Shown one piece after another: positions 55,704-64,000 of a DNA stretch of 64,000 nt (within the stretch, counting starts at the first letter, position 1; every line of letters begins with the position of its first letter). The notes under the pieces were generated by a model that was not told the DNA's origin, searched no databases, and worked only from the letters and a program-made list of their open reading frames with translations. The stretch is from Microbacterium trichothecenolyticum. GTDB taxonomy: Bacteria; Actinomycetota; Actinomycetes; Actinomycetales; Microbacteriaceae. The position numbers and the translations under genes are program-made. The DNA is taken from NCBI RefSeq assembly GCF_000956465.1, contig NZ_JYJA01000025.1:1-64000 (forward strand). Direction: 5' to 3'.

Positions 55704-56585
55704 TCAGCTCGCGACGCGGGTGCGCAGGTGAGGTGAGACGGATGCTGCGAACCCGGCGGCCGTGCGCTGCACGGCGATGAGCGGGTCGGTGGCCCAGATC
55801 TCCTCGTTGAAGATCTCGACCTCGATGTCGCGGTCGTAGCCGGTCGCCTCGACGGCATCGGTCAGCGACGCGAAGTCGATGACGCCGTCGCCCGGGTAGT
55901 GGCGGCTGAGCAGCGGGTCCGCCGCGAGCGGCGTCTTCCAGTCGCACACCTGGTACGTCGCGATGCGGCCCTCGCGGCCCGCGCGCTCGATCGACGACAG
56001 CACGTCCGGGTCCCACCAGATGTGGAAGGTGTCGACGGTGGCGCCGACGACGGCGGCGTCGAAGTCCGCGGCGATGTCGAGCGCCTGTCCGAGCGTCGAG
56101 ACGACGCAGCGGTCGGAGGCGTACATCGGATGCAGCGGCTCGAGGGCGAGCGTGACGCCCGCGGCCGCAGCATCCGGTGCCAGCTCGCCGATGGCGTCGC
56201 GCACCCGCTCGCGCGCGCCCACGAGGTCGCGCGAGCCCTCCGGCAGCCCCCCGGCGACGAGCACGAGGATGGCGGTCGACCCCTCAGCGCCCGCGGCTGC
56301 CAGAGTGGCCGCCTCTTCGATCGCGACGCGGTTGTCGTCGACCGACGCGCGGCGCGCGGGACCCTCGGGCATCGTGAAGAACCCCGAGCGGCAGTGCGTC
56401 GTGAAGCGCAGGCCCGAATCGGTGAGCATCGAGGCCGCGGTCCGGAGGCCGACCTCCTGCACGGGCTCGCGCCACAGGCCGATCGCCCGCACGCCCGCCT
56501 CGGCGGTCACGCGCAGCGCGGTCGCGAGGTCGGCGTGCTTGATGGTGGCCTGGTTGATCGACAGGCGGGGGTCGGGGGCGTTCAT
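55704..56585 (-). CDS. Sugar-phosphate isomerase/epimerase family (AP_endonuc_2 TIM barrel)
   Basis: 293-residue xylose-isomerase-like TIM barrel. LSINQATIKHADLATALRVTAEAGVRAIGLWREPV at the start, metal-binding acid in VTLALEPLHPMYAS, His in DTFHIWWDPDV, DW segment in YQVCDWKTPL and Glu in DIEVEIFNEEIW. Start at 56585 follows GAAGGAGG. Third gene of the operon with Gfo/Idh and DUF993 proteins. Such proteins isomerise keto-sugars or eliminate from 3-keto-glycosides; the substrate here is unknown. Confidence 0.85.
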   Translation of the reverse strand: MNAPDPRLSINQATIKHADLATALRVTAEAGVRAIGLWREPVQEVGLRTAASMLTDSGLRFTTHCRSGFFTMPEGPARRASVDDNRVAIEEAATLAAAGAEGSTAILVLVAGGLPEGSRDLVGARERVRDAIGELAPDAAAAGVTLALEPLHPMYASDRCVVSTLGQALDIAADFDAAVVGATVDTFHIWWDPDVLSSIERAGREGRIATYQVCDWKTPLAADPLLSRHYPGDGVIDFASLTDAVEATGYDRDIEVEIFNEEIWATDPLIAVQRTAAGFAASVSPHLRTRVAS

Positions 56586-56673
56586 GCGCGGCCCTCCTTC
56601 AGGCGTGCTCCGAGCGTGGCCGCCGACGCGCCAGCAGGCGACCACACTCGGAAGGCGGAGGAGGTGCCCGCGG

Positions 56674-57891
56674 TCACGCGATCACCCCGGGGACATCGAT
56701 GCCGTTGTGGCGGAGCATGCCGTGCCAGCGGATCGCCGCGAGCTCGGGACGCTCGAGAGCGAGCGACGAGTTCGCGAGCTCGACGATGCGCGACAGGTGC
56801 GGAAGGCTCCGCGCCGAATGCAGTCCGCCGACCATCTGGAACGCCGGCTGGTGGCCGTTCAGCCACGACAGGAAGGCGACGCCGGTCTTGTAGTAGAACG
56901 TCGGCGCGGCGAACACCTGGCGGCTGAGCTCCTCGGTAGGGCCGAGGATCTCGAGGTACCGCGCGGGGTCGCCGGCGTCGAGCGCCTGGATCGCGGCGGA
57001 CGCGACCGGCGTGATCGCCGCGAACGCGCCGAGGAGGGCGTCGGAGTGCTGACGCGGGCTCTCGGGGTTGCGCTCCGGCTGCGTCGCGTCGGGTACGTCC
57101 TGGCCGCCGATGAGGCCGACGTAGTTGAAGTCGTCGCCGGTGAACATGCGCACGCCCTCGGGCAGACGCTCGCGCACCGACACCTCGGATGCGGCGTCGA
57201 GCAGGCTCATCTTGACGCCCGCGACCTTGTCGACGTTCTCCCCGATGATCTCGAGGAGGACCGCCGACGCCTCGCGCCATGCGGGCGAGCCGAAGTAGCC
57301 CTCCAGCACCGGGTCGAACGCCGTGCCCAGCCAGTGGAGGACGACCGGCACGGTCGCCGACTGCAGCACCTCGCGGTAGACGCGGCGGTAGTCGTCGGCC
57401 GACTCCGCGACGCGCGCCAGGTGGCGCGACGCCATGAGGACGGGGCCGGCGCCCTGCTCCTCGGTGAAGTGGAGCTGCTCCTTGTAGGCGTCGATGACCT
57501 CCTGCAGGGAGATGCGCTCGGCCTCGACGTGATCGGTGTTGACCCCGACCACGACCGAGCCGCCCTCCTCGCGGGCGACCTCGGCCGACCGCGCGATGAG
57601 GTCGCGCGTCGCGGCGGCGTCCAGGCCCATGTTGCGCTGGGCGGTGTCCATGGCGTCAGCGACGCCGAGGCCCCACGAGTACACGGCGCGGCGGAAGTCC
57701 AGCGTCGCGTCCCAGTCGACCTCGGCCGGCTGGCCCGGCGTGTTGTCGGCCCACGTCTTCGGCACGACGTGCGCGGCGGCGTACGCCACGCGGCTCTGGA
57801 GCGGGCCCTCGGGCCTGGTGTAGCCCGGGGATTCGTTCAACTCGACGGCGGAGAGGGCCCCGGCGTCGGAGAGAAGGGTGAGCTTCGGCAT
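56674..57891 (-). CDS. DUF993 protein (dihydrodipicolinate-synthase-like)
   Basis: 405-residue member of DUF993, a DHDPS-superfamily-related barrel without an assigned reaction. Recognisable segments: PGQPAEVDWDATLDFRRAVYSWGLGVADAMDTAQRNMGLD, VVGVNTDHVE, VPVVLHWLGTAFDPVLEGYFGS, the lysine in VAGVKMSLLDA (a Schiff-base candidate), MFTGDDFNYVGLI, and the C-terminal IRWHGMLRHNGIDVPG. It starts 12 bases after the Gfo/Idh stop and precedes the isomerase by 88 bases. An aldolase or lyase acting on a keto-deoxy or keto sugar acid is plausible from fold and neighbours. Confidence 0.85.
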   Translation of the reverse strand: MPKLTLLSDAGALSAVELNESPGYTRPEGPLQSRVAYAAAHVVPKTWADNTPGQPAEVDWDATLDFRRAVYSWGLGVADAMDTAQRNMGLDAAATRDLIARSAEVAREEGGSVVVGVNTDHVEAERISLQEVIDAYKEQLHFTEEQGAGPVLMASRHLARVAESADDYRRVYREVLQSATVPVVLHWLGTAFDPVLEGYFGSPAWREASAVLLEIIGENVDKVAGVKMSLLDAASEVSVRERLPEGVRMFTGDDFNYVGLIGGQDVPDATQPERNPESPRQHSDALLGAFAAITPVASAAIQALDAGDPARYLEILGPTEELSRQVFAAPTFYYKTGVAFLSWLNGHQPAFQMVGGLHSARSLPHLSRIVELANSSLALERPELAAIRWHGMLRHNGIDVPGVIA

Positions 57892-57902
57892 CCGTCGTCC
57901 GA

Positions 57903-59105
57903 TCAGTCCAGCGACAGCGTGGGCAGCTCGACCTTGCGACCCTCGCGGCTCGACTGCAGGCCGGCCTCGGCGAGCAGCACGCCGCGCGCGCCCGACAGCA
58001 GGTCGAACTCGTACTCGGTGCCCAGGGCGTACGAGACGAGGAACTCCTCCCACTGCTGGCGGAAGCCGTTCTGGAACACGTCGTTCGTGGGAACCTCGGC
58101 CCAGTCGGCGTCGTAGTCGTGGTCGTCGGCCAGGTCGGGGTTCCAGACCGGCTTCGGCGTGGCGTTGCGGTGCTGGATCTTCGCGCCGAACAGGCCCACG
58201 ACGGCCGAGCCGTGCGTGCCGTCGACGTGGAACTCGACGAGCTCGTCGCGGTTCACGCGCACGGTCCACGACGAGTTGATCTGCGCGACGATGTCGCCCT
58301 CGAGCTCGAAGATGCCGTACGCGGCGTCCTCGGCGGTGGCGGTGTAGTGCTCGCCGTTCTCGTCCCAGCGGTCGGCGATGTGCACGGCCGCCTGCGCGTA
58401 GACGGTCTTGACCTCGCCGAACAGGTTCTCGAGCACGTAGTTCCAGTGCGGGAACATGTCGACGATGATGCCGCCGCCGTCCTCGGCGCGGTAGTTCCAC
58501 GACGGGCGCTGGGCGGGCTGCCAGTCGCCCTCGAAGACCCAGTAGCCGAACTCGCCGCGCACCGAGAGGATGCGGCCGAAGAAGCCCGAGTCGATGAGGC
58601 GCTTGAGCTTCTGCAGGCCCGGGAGGTACAGCTTGTCGTGCACCACGCCGGTCTTGACGCCGGCCTCCTGCGCGAGCTTCGCGAGCTCGAGGGCCTCGTC
58701 GACCGTCTCGGCGGTGGGCTTCTCGGTGTAGATCGTCTTGCCGGCGGCGATCGCCTTGCGCAGCGCCGACGCGCGGGCCTTCGTGACGAGGAAGTCGGCG
58801 TAGATCTCCCAGCGCGGGTCGGCGAGGGCGGCGTCGAGGTCGGTCGTGTAGTCCTCGATGCCGTGCTTGGCGGCGAGCTCGGCGAGCTTGGCCTCGCTGC
58901 GGCCGACGAGGAGCGGCTTCACCGTGACCTTCGTGCCGTCGGGCAGCTCGATTCCGCCCTGCTCGCGGATCGCGAGGATCGAGCGCACCAGGTGCTGGCG
59001 GTACCCCATGCGGCCCGAGACGCCGTTCATGATGATGCCGATCTCACGCACGGTGGGACGGACGGATGCCTCGGCCGAAGCCGGGGCGAGAGTCGTGTCA
59101 GTCAT
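57903..59105 (-). CDS. Gfo/Idh/MocA-family oxidoreductase (DUF993 operon)
   Basis: 400-residue NAD(P)-dependent dehydrogenase-like protein. The Rossmann start is atypical (GIIMNGVSGRMGYRQHLVRSI) and IYTEKPTAE provides the conserved EKP lysine. The active-site histidine region is GGGIIVDMFPHWNYVLENLF. It is the first gene of the three-gene operon under a promoter bracketed by two LacI-type sites. Combined with a DHDPS-like DUF993 protein and an isomerase it suggests an oxidation-isomerisation-cleavage sequence on an unusual sugar. Confidence 0.88.
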   Translation of the reverse strand: MTDTTLAPASAEASVRPTVREIGIIMNGVSGRMGYRQHLVRSILAIREQGGIELPDGTKVTVKPLLVGRSEAKLAELAAKHGIEDYTTDLDAALADPRWEIYADFLVTKARASALRKAIAAGKTIYTEKPTAETVDEALELAKLAQEAGVKTGVVHDKLYLPGLQKLKRLIDSGFFGRILSVRGEFGYWVFEGDWQPAQRPSWNYRAEDGGGIIVDMFPHWNYVLENLFGEVKTVYAQAAVHIADRWDENGEHYTATAEDAAYGIFELEGDIVAQINSSWTVRVNRDELVEFHVDGTHGSAVVGLFGAKIQHRNATPKPVWNPDLADDHDYDADWAEVPTNDVFQNGFRQQWEEFLVSYALGTEYEFDLLSGARGVLLAEAGLQSSREGRKVELPTLSLD

Positions 59106-59168
59106 GGGGTCCTGCTTTCTGCTCTGAAGGCTGTGGGTACCCGGCTCCGGCGTCGGGACCAGGAGCGG

Positions 59169-59224
59169 GTAAACGCTTTCCAATAGTGTGACACGGGATC
59201 GGGTGCGGCGCAAGCGCTTTCCCA
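59169..59224. promoter_or_regulatory. Paired LacI-type operators before the DUF993 operon
   Basis: GTAAACGCTTTCCA (59169-59182) and GCAAGCGCTTTCCCA (59210-59224) share AGCGCTTTCC/AACGCTTTCC and are 41 bp apart, about four helical turns. On the minus strand a -10-like CACTAT lies between them with TTGCGC upstream. Two phased sites allow looping. Both precede the Gfo/Idh ATG at 59105. Confidence 0.6.
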
Positions 59225-59246
59225 GCAGCATCCGACCACCGTCTGG

Positions 59247-60608
59247 TCAGGCGCGCAAGAGCACACACCCGTGAGGCTCGAGCGAGACCCGCACGACCGA
59301 GCTGCCGGGTGCGACGCCGCGCGCGTCATCGGACTGCTCGTGCACGGCTTCGACCGGAATCGTCCCAGCCCCTTCATATGCTGCCGAGGCGTCGTGCGGA
59401 GCCTCTGACCGTGTGGGCGCAGTCGCGCTCCACACGTCCACGACGACCGCCGGCTCGGGACCGAGCCCGAGGGAGCGGGTGTCGAAGGGCACCTCGCGCG
59501 CCTCGTCGGCGGTGTTGAAGACGGCGACCCAGCGCCTATCGCCGCGTTCGGCGGTCCAGATCACGAGGTCTCGCTCGCGCATCAGCTCGCGGTTGCCGTG
59601 AGAGTCGCGCAGGATCTCGAGCACGTCGTCGTTCTGGAAGAGCGCGATCGTCTCTGGCGCGCTCGTCGGCAGATCGCCGCCGATCATGAGCGGGGATCGC
59701 GCCATGACCCACAGCGTGACGAGCGTCCGACGCTCGGCGAGCGTGAGCGCGCCCTCGCGCGGCTCCCCGCGCTCGGCGCGGATGCCGATGCGGCCGAGCG
59801 GCAGCATGTCGGCGTCGGGCCAGCCCTCGGGGCCGGCGAGCGGCGCCCAGCGGGCCAGTCGCGCGAAGTTCGCCTCGACGTCCTCCCACCGGTCCCACAG
59901 ATCGTCGCAGATGCGCCACATCGTGGCGTGCGCGCGAAGATGCTCGAGGTGGGCGGTCGACAGGTCGCGGCCGGGCGACAGCGACAGTGCGATCTCGCGC
60001 GGCACGGCCTCGATCGCGGTCGAGAGGGCCTCGATCTCGGCGGCCTGGTACGGCCACAGCATGTCGTCCGCCTTGATGAAGTCGACGCCCCACTGCGCGT
60101 ACTGCTCGGCGAGGGAGCGGTAGTAGGCCGCCGCGCCCGGCCCGCGGTGGTCGAGACCGAGGTAGTGCGGATTCCACTCGCAGACGTTCGCGGGATCTGC
60201 GATGCCCGCCGCTGTCGCCTCGGCGCCCCGCACGGGCAGGTCGCGATCGACCGCGATCCGCGGGATGCCGCGCATGATGTGGATGCCGAACTTCAGTCCC
60301 AGCTCGTGGATGCGCTGGGCGAGCGGCCCGAAGCCGGCACCGCCGGACGCCGAGGGGAAGCGCACCGGGTCCGGCTGGACGCGCCCGAACTCGTCGATCA
60401 CCAGCGGCGCGGACTCGTTGTAGCCGTGCGACCGGGCGGTGGGATCGGCCCAGTCGATGTCGACGACGACCGTGTCCCACCCGTGGGGGAGCAGGTGCTC
60501 GGCCATGAACTCGGCATTGGCGAGCACTTCGGCCTCGGTCACGGTGGTGCCGTAGGAGTCCCAGCTGTTCCAGCCCATCGGCGGGGCGGCGGTCTTTCGC
60601 AGCGTCAT
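59247..60608 (-). CDS. Glycoside hydrolase family 27 alpha-galactosidase
   Basis: 453-residue GH27 enzyme. PPMGWNSWDSYG (9-20) is the family opening; the nucleophile is Asp181 in FIKADDML and the acid/base is probably in ICDDLWDRW (235-236). The barrel ends near 330 (MIGGDLPTSAPETIALFQNDDVLEI) and a C-terminal antiparallel beta domain follows. No signal peptide. The substrate is likely alpha-1,6-galactosides such as melibiose or galactomannan side chains, though GH27 also includes beta-arabinopyranosidases. Its product galactose can enter the gal genes at 38-43 kb. It follows the GH35-like gene by 28 bases. Confidence 0.92.
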   Translation of the reverse strand: MTLRKTAAPPMGWNSWDSYGTTVTEAEVLANAEFMAEHLLPHGWDTVVVDIDWADPTARSHGYNESAPLVIDEFGRVQPDPVRFPSASGGAGFGPLAQRIHELGLKFGIHIMRGIPRIAVDRDLPVRGAEATAAGIADPANVCEWNPHYLGLDHRGPGAAAYYRSLAEQYAQWGVDFIKADDMLWPYQAAEIEALSTAIEAVPREIALSLSPGRDLSTAHLEHLRAHATMWRICDDLWDRWEDVEANFARLARWAPLAGPEGWPDADMLPLGRIGIRAERGEPREGALTLAERRTLVTLWVMARSPLMIGGDLPTSAPETIALFQNDDVLEILRDSHGNRELMRERDLVIWTAERGDRRWVAVFNTADEAREVPFDTRSLGLGPEPAVVVDVWSATAPTRSEAPHDASAAYEGAGTIPVEAVHEQSDDARGVAPGSSVVRVSLEPHGCVLLRA

Positions 60609-60636
60609 CGCCGTCTCGTCTTCCTGTCGTGACTCT

Positions 60637-62982
60637 TCAGCGGATCTCGCGCCAGAGGGCGCGCTGGTCGATGCGGGCGTCGTCGAGCTCGCACAGCCCG
60701 TCGGCGGACGCCGCGAGGCGGGCCGCGGCGTCCTCCGGCAGATGCACGCCTGTGTCGCGCCGCAGCGGAAGGATGTGCAGCTCGACGCTCGCGCCGGGCC
60801 CGACGCCGATGTCACGGAGGTTCGCGACGAGCTCGGAGCCGTCCCAGAACCGGTCGGTCGCGGTCACGCCGTCTACGCGCAGCTGCGCGACGTCGCCCGC
60901 CCATCGCACGCGGAGCACGGCATCGTCATCGAGCCCCTCGGGAACCTCGAGCCGGTACACCCCCGCGTGGGCGTCGACCACGGCGTCGTCGGGCGCCGCC
61001 TGCCGGCCGTCGCGCGAGCCGTAGTCCCCGGACGGCGACGTCGCCTCGCGGATGAGGCTGACGGGGACGGCCCCCACGCCCCTTCCGCGCGGCGCCGGCG
61101 CGTCGAGCGGAGCCTCCGGCTGCGGGGGCCCAGACGGGCCGCGCGGAGCATCTGGGCGCGTGGGTTCGGCTGCGGCCGCGGCGCCGTCCACATGCTCCCA
61201 CTCGGGCGTGTGCCAGGCGCCGTCGACGTACTCCCGCACGTCGGGCACCGCGGCGTTCGTGCGCACCGACACCCGGCCCGCGCCATCCCACGTCAGCTCG
61301 CCCGATCCGACGAAGAGGCGTCGGCCCCCCGCCGCGGCGTCGACGACCCACGCCCGCGGAGCATCCGTGGAAGGGAGCACGAGCACGTCGAGCGCGGCAC
61401 CTTCCGCCTCGTCGATCCGCACCGCCGCGGCGCCCGGCGTGACGGTGCCGGCGACGCCGTCGTGCGCGACCTCGACGGGGATGCCCGCGTCCTCGATGAG
61501 GACGAGCGTCGGCGGGGTGCTCGCCGACCCCGGCAGCACGGTGACCGCGGACGCCGTCGCCCAGTCGATCGTGACGCCGCCGACCTCGAGCCCGAGCGGC
61601 CAGCGCGCGAGGGTGCCGGGCGGGATGTCGACCGGTGCGCTCGGCAGCTCGAGGGTGCCGTGGCGCGTGCCGACGCGGAGGCGTGCGCCGCGATACATCG
61701 GCAGCGGCACGTGCGGCTGGTGCTGGCCGATGAAGACGAACCCCGAGCCTTCCTCGGCGCGCACCGCCCAGCGCAGGGTCTCGGCGTCGTCGACGCCCGA
61801 CGGTCGCACATCTGGCAGGTACGACGCCATCGGTGCGAGCCGCTCGCCGAACGCCTCGATGAACGCGTGCTGCAGGCGCAGGGCCGCGTGGCTCGGCGCC
61901 ATGCGGCCGGACTCGCCGATGGGCGCGTGGAAATCGTAGCTCAGCCGCGTCATGTCGTTGGGGTAACCCGTGGCCTGCGTCTCTTCGAGGCCCGGCCCGG
62001 GGTTCGTGCCGCCGGCGTACATGTAGTAGCCCTGCCACGCCGATCCGCTGCCGAGCTTGGCGTGCGCGACCGCGGCGATGTCGAGCGCGTCGGGGCGCGG
62101 GCGGCGGTGGTAGGCCGTGGCCATGCCTCCGCCGAGTTCGCACGTCGCGGCGGGGAACCACGGCGACAGCTCGGCGCGGTGACCGGCCTCCTCGCCGCGC
62201 ACGTCCGCGCCGATGCCGGGGTCGTCCCAGGTGTCGGAGAAGAAGAAGTGCGTGCGGAAGGTCGGGTCCCACGGCTCGCCGGGGTCGACCCAGAAGCCGT
62301 CGCCGTACCCGCCCCACAGCGGCAGCACCTCGGGGTCGGGAAGATCCGCGCCGCCCCATGCCGTCGCGGTCCACAGCGGAGCGGACAACCCTGCCTCCCG
62401 CGCCAGGCGCTTGAGGCTGACGAGGTGGCCGGGCTGGTCGTACAGCTCGTTGTCGAGCTGGATGCCCAGCACGTTCTCGGGGTTGCAGCGGCCGTCGAGC
62501 GCGGACGCAAGACGGGCGAACCATTCCGCGACCAGCTCGAGATACGCGGGGTCGTCGGTGCGATGCTTCACGGGCATCTGCTGAACCCAGTCGGGGAACC
62601 CGCCGTTGCGCATCTCGCCGTGAGCCCACGGCCCGATCCGCAGGATGATCTCGAGGCCCTCCGCGCGCACCGCGTCGACGAATGCCGCGACGTCGTAGCG
62701 CCCGTCGAAGCGGGTCTCGCCGCGTACCGGCTCGTGGTGCAGCCAGAACACGTAGGTCGACACGACCGAGATGCCGCCGGAGCGCATCAGCCGCAGCCGC
62801 TCGGTCCACCGCTCGCGCGGCACGCGCGTGTAGTGCAGCTCGCCCGACACCGGCAGCCACGGTCGCCCGTCCCGCAGGAGCGCGCGGGTCGTGAGGGCGA
62901 GTCCGCGGCGCACGTCCTCCGTGTTGGCCATGGCAGGGAGGAGCGCTTCGCGGGGCGCTCCCGTGGCGTCGGCTTGCAGCAT
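60637..62982 (-). CDS. Glycoside hydrolase family 35 (beta-galactosidase-like)
   Basis: 781 residues from the ATG at 62982, or 764 from 62931; neither has a good ribosome-binding site. The GH35 opening is clear: SGELHYTRVPRERWTERLRLMRSGGISVVSTYVFWLHHEP. The acid/base is Glu179 in QLDNEL and the nucleophile Glu282 in CELGGGMATAYHRR. Acidic, proline-rich linker near 620-650 separates C-terminal beta domains (jelly-roll module ending near 770). No signal peptide. Probably releases beta-linked galactose or a related sugar from oligosaccharides; lies between GH51 and GH27, fitting arabinogalactan side chains. Confidence 0.9.
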   Translation of the reverse strand: MLQADATGAPREALLPAMANTEDVRRGLALTTRALLRDGRPWLPVSGELHYTRVPRERWTERLRLMRSGGISVVSTYVFWLHHEPVRGETRFDGRYDVAAFVDAVRAEGLEIILRIGPWAHGEMRNGGFPDWVQQMPVKHRTDDPAYLELVAEWFARLASALDGRCNPENVLGIQLDNELYDQPGHLVSLKRLAREAGLSAPLWTATAWGGADLPDPEVLPLWGGYGDGFWVDPGEPWDPTFRTHFFFSDTWDDPGIGADVRGEEAGHRAELSPWFPAATCELGGGMATAYHRRPRPDALDIAAVAHAKLGSGSAWQGYYMYAGGTNPGPGLEETQATGYPNDMTRLSYDFHAPIGESGRMAPSHAALRLQHAFIEAFGERLAPMASYLPDVRPSGVDDAETLRWAVRAEEGSGFVFIGQHQPHVPLPMYRGARLRVGTRHGTLELPSAPVDIPPGTLARWPLGLEVGGVTIDWATASAVTVLPGSASTPPTLVLIEDAGIPVEVAHDGVAGTVTPGAAAVRIDEAEGAALDVLVLPSTDAPRAWVVDAAAGGRRLFVGSGELTWDGAGRVSVRTNAAVPDVREYVDGAWHTPEWEHVDGAAAAAEPTRPDAPRGPSGPPQPEAPLDAPAPRGRGVGAVPVSLIREATSPSGDYGSRDGRQAAPDDAVVDAHAGVYRLEVPEGLDDDAVLRVRWAGDVAQLRVDGVTATDRFWDGSELVANLRDIGVGPGASVELHILPLRRDTGVHLPEDAAARLAASADGLCELDDARIDQRALWREIR

Positions 62983-63093
62983 CCGCGTGTCCGTTCAGTG
63001 GGTCAGGTCAGGAAAGGAGGGAATGCGAGGAGCGCACGAGAGAATGCCGGCCGAGGGTCCTCCGCCGGTCACATCTCCTCCGCCCGTCGCGGT

Positions 63094-64000
63094 TCACGCG
63101 AGCCGGATCGCCGTCCACGACACGGCCGGCAGCGCCAATGACAGCAGTTCGCCGTCGACGGATGCCTCGGCCTCGCGTACGCCGACACGCTCGCGGTCTT
63201 CGAGCGTGTTGGCCGCGTACAAATCGTCTTCGTGCAGCAGGTGCGACTCGACGACCGCGACCTCGCGGCCGAGCGCCCGCACCAGCGGAGCGAGATCGAC
63301 ACGCAGGTTTGCGGCATCCGTCGTCGAACGGTTCACGACGAACAGCGACACGCCCTCGTCGTCGATCGTGGCGACGGCGTTCACGGTCTCGACCTCGCCG
63401 AGCTTCTCGCTCGTGAAGGTGCTTGCCGACACCGGCACGCGCACGGCGCGGCCGTGGGCGAGGCGAGAGGTGATCGAGAAGGGGAAGAACGTGGTCTGCC
63501 GCCATGCCGGCCCACCCGGCTCGGTCATGATCGGCGCGATCACGTTGACGAGCTGCGCGAGCGACGCCGAGCGCACGCGGTCGGCGTGCTGCAGCAGCGT
63601 GATCATGAGGTCGCCGAACACCACGGCGTCGAGGGCGTGGTACTTGTCTTCGAGCAGTCGCGGCGCGACCGGCCAGGCGCCGCCCTTGAACTCGTGGCCC
63701 GACTCGCTGCCGTCGGCGTTGTGGAGGTACCAGACGTTCCACTCGTCGAACGAGATCATGATGCGCTTGTCGCTCTTCTTGGTCGCCGCGACAGTGTCGG
63801 CGATCGCCGCCACCGACTCGATGAAGCGCGCCATGTCGACGCCCGACGCGAGGAACTCCTGCGCGTTGCCGTCGTGCTCCTGGTAGTAGGAGTGGCACGA
63901 GATGAACTCGACGTCGTCGAACGTGTGCTCGAGCACGGTGCGCTCCCACGAGCCGAACGTCGGCATGCCGCGACCCGACGACCCGCAGGCCACGAGCTCG
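63094..64000 (-). CDS. GH51 alpha-L-arabinofuranosidase, C-terminal part (cut by window edge)
   Basis: The last 302 residues of a GH51 enzyme that normally has about 500. Visible are ELVACGSSGRGMPTFGSWER, the HSYY segment FISCHSYYQEHDGNAQEF, the nucleophile Glu in SFDEWNVWY (codon 63742-63744) and the C-terminal beta-sandwich (VNAVATIDDEGVSLFVVNRS). The acid/base glutamate lies upstream of the window. It removes terminal arabinofuranose from arabinan, arabinoxylan or arabinogalactan fragments. First in the visible run GH51-GH35-GH27. Confidence 0.92.
   Translation of the reverse strand, partial: ELVACGSSGRGMPTFGSWERTVLEHTFDDVEFISCHSYYQEHDGNAQEFLASGVDMARFIESVAAIADTVAATKKSDKRIMISFDEWNVWYLHNADGSESGHEFKGGAWPVAPRLLEDKYHALDAVVFGDLMITLLQHADRVRSASLAQLVNVIAPIMTEPGGPAWRQTTFFPFSITSRLAHGRAVRVPVSASTFTSEKLGEVETVNAVATIDDEGVSLFVVNRSTTDAANLRVDLAPLVRALGREVAVVESHLLHEDDLYAANTLEDRERVGVREAEASVDGELLSLALPAVSWTAIRLA

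Overview
This is a 64 kb window of very high-GC DNA. Gene content, codon use, fused DppC-DppD transporter genes and a strongly over-used GCATCCG/CGGATGC word suggest an actinobacterium, most probably in the Microbacteriaceae and Microbacterium-like; this assignment is an inference, since no marker gene is present. No rRNA, tRNA, CRISPR array, insertion sequence, phage gene or origin was seen. The window is a dense carbohydrate-catabolism region, and no stretch over 300 bases lacks a gene. Both ends cut genes: a TIM-like isomerase on the left and a GH51 arabinofuranosidase on the right.

Layout. (1) 1-12575: a tetrulose/polyol regulon. An operon on the minus strand encodes an MFS permease, a DhaK-DhaL-type kinase, an RpiB-type isomerase and a TpiA-like isomerase, the known combination for L-erythrulose -> L-erythrulose-1-P -> D-erythrulose-4-P -> D-erythrose-4-P. 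Next to it are an orphan sugar-binding lipoprotein, a TIM-barrel protein of unknown function, a FadR-type GntR regulator, an alditol oxidase, a nucleoside-hydrolase-like protein and a Sde182-like protein. Near-identical operators in three promoter regions tie these units together. (2) 12626-26595: GH43, a serine hydrolase, GH3 and an oligopeptide-type ABC importer with a fused permease-ATPase, divergent from a TetR-GH2 beta-galactosidase pair across a 29-bp palindrome. (3) 26687-32640: MarR-MFS exporter, alpha/beta hydrolase, a lipoate ligase with rearranged domains, an orphan DNA methyltransferase and an LLM oxidoreductase. (4) 32781-38161: carboxylesterase-TetR divergent from a second GH3, then an alpha/beta hydrolase frame with no stop codon of its own. 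(5) 38368-42975: galK, galT, a galR-like gene and galE, a Leloir pathway set. (6) 43178-51088: ThuA-like protein, glycerate kinase, and a five-gene oxidative uronate/aldarate operon (Gfo/Idh dehydrogenase, uronate-dehydrogenase-like SDR, KdgD, enolase-family dehydratase, KGSA dehydrogenase). (7) 51178-53276: a Trypco1 protein plus a membrane CHAT protease with a LecA-like C-terminal domain, a likely biological-conflict module lying between the uronate operon and its probable LacI regulator. (8) 53340-64000: two LacI regulators, an operon of isomerase, DUF993 and Gfo/Idh genes, and a plant-galactan-type glycosidase set (GH27, GH35, GH51).

Together the genes look like a plant-polysaccharide and sugar-acid utilisation region. 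Outer glycosidases (GH2, GH3, GH27, GH35, GH43, GH51) release galactose, arabinose, xylose and glucose units. The Leloir genes process galactose, the oxidative uronate branch feeds 2-oxoglutarate, and a separate tetrulose route feeds erythrose-4-phosphate. Regulation is local and appears layered: GntR, TetR (two paralogues), MarR and three LacI proteins, each with candidate palindromes visible nearby.

The best candidates for undescribed biology are the Trypco1/CHAT-LecA pair, the GntR regulon that joins tetrulose catabolism to nucleoside-hydrolase-like proteins and an unknown TIM-barrel protein, and the DUF993 operon.
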